In this document: piece by piece, positions 63,756 through 64,000 of the stretch
Layout: the number at the start of each line of letters is the position of its first letter
How positions within the stretch are numbered: the first letter of the stretch is position 1
From: Alnus glutinosa
Taxonomy: Eukaryota > Streptophyta > Magnoliopsida > Fagales > Betulaceae
DNA length: 64,000 nt
Assembly (NCBI RefSeq): GCF_958979055.1
Contig: NC_084889.1
Coordinates: forward strand, 30,880,761 to 30,944,760
Reading direction: 5' to 3'
Program-made: the position numbers and the translations under genes
Notes under the pieces: generated by a model
What the model was told of the DNA's origin: nothing
Databases searched by the model: none
What the model saw: only the letters and a program-made list of their open reading frames with translations

Positions 63756-64000
63756 AAGGGACTTCCACGACTTCGTTGTGTAAAAATGCTATTGTAGAAT
63801 CTTTATTGTCCATTTCACTAATTGGAGATGTCCAGTTATTTACCAATGGACAAGCTAGTCGTTGCATAGTTAATCGTCGCTAATAACTCCTTACCATCAA
63901 CGGCCAGGTTGTCGTTGCCGATAACTCCTTATCAACGGCAATTAGCTTGTCGTCGTTGATGACTAATAAACCTTTATTTTTTTTGCCAATTGCTTTTATT
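63756..64000. other. Unclassified tail beside the LTR
   Basis: AAGGGACTTCC(A/G)CGACTTC opens a 130-bp segment that follows the LTR in both units and keeps an open frame (CKNAI(I/V)ESL.. IGDVQLFTNGQA) in both. From 63870 a word of about 45 bp (GTCGTTGCCGATAACTCC, TTATCAACGGC) repeats two to three times. Not recognised; possibly transposon subterminal repeats. Confidence 0.4.

Larger units (their letters stand above)
61077..63895. repeat. LBD duplication unit 2
   Basis: Begins at the CCAAAAAAACGTTCTTG junction and repeats unit 1 in order. C-run at 61397-61420. Confidence 0.9.

Noticed and set aside
1-64000. A coherent novel biological system or biosynthetic cluster
   Set aside because: SCPL, F-box, DUF26 and LBD genes are ordinary plant families without shared pathway evidence here; their proximity looks like independent tandem duplication.

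Overview
The window is nuclear DNA of a eudicot plant. It is AT-rich, has intron-rich genes with plant splice sites, and carries plant-only families: serine carboxypeptidase-like (SCPL) proteins, DUF26 cysteine-rich secretory proteins, an FBA-type F-box protein and LOB-domain (LBD) proteins. The transposon load (hAT, Mutator, CACTA and Tourist-like elements, SINE, LINE, solo LTRs) resembles a woody rosid such as Fagales. That placement is a weak guess from repeat style, not from a search.

Layout. 1-5.7 kb is mostly repeat, with an RNase H-like fragment, hairpin elements, a possible degraded gene (about 1.95-2.7 kb) and one small plastid-transit-like ORF (3315-3497). 5.77-12.48 kb and 19.99-24.63 kb hold two tandem SCPL genes with identical 14-exon structures. 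I reconstructed both from splice sites; both keep the Ser-Asp-His triad, and their introns are full of MITEs. Between them lie a broken CLASP pseudogene split by a CACTA end, two solo LTRs, a strong hairpin and a tRNA-derived SINE. A 5'-truncated LINE and a single-exon F-box gene (minus strand) follow at 25-27 kb. 27-36 kb has no gene I can support; it is a transposon yard with three long-inverted-repeat elements, a nested hAT MITE and a Mutator-like element with perfect 9-bp target repeats. 36.3-39.6 kb is a hAT transposon with transposase remains, abutted by a Copia fossil.

39.6-58 kb is a tandem array of DUF26 secretory genes: three intact single-exon genes (minus strand, 243 aa each) within multi-kilobase duplicated blocks, plus one truncated relic. 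Because the blocks are paralogous, several insertions can be read against an empty site in a sister block, which gives an internal relative chronology. 58-64 kb is a further tandem duplication of about 2.9 kb units, each with a DUF26 relic, a two-exon LBD23/24-like gene (minus strand) and a solo LTR.

The genes do not form one pathway. SCPL genes probably act in vacuolar or secretory specialised metabolism, DUF26 proteins in apoplastic defence, the F-box protein in SCF ubiquitin ligases, and LBD proteins in transcription. The common theme is local tandem duplication shaped by transposons. I found no CRISPR, tRNA or rRNA gene and no clearly new molecular system.
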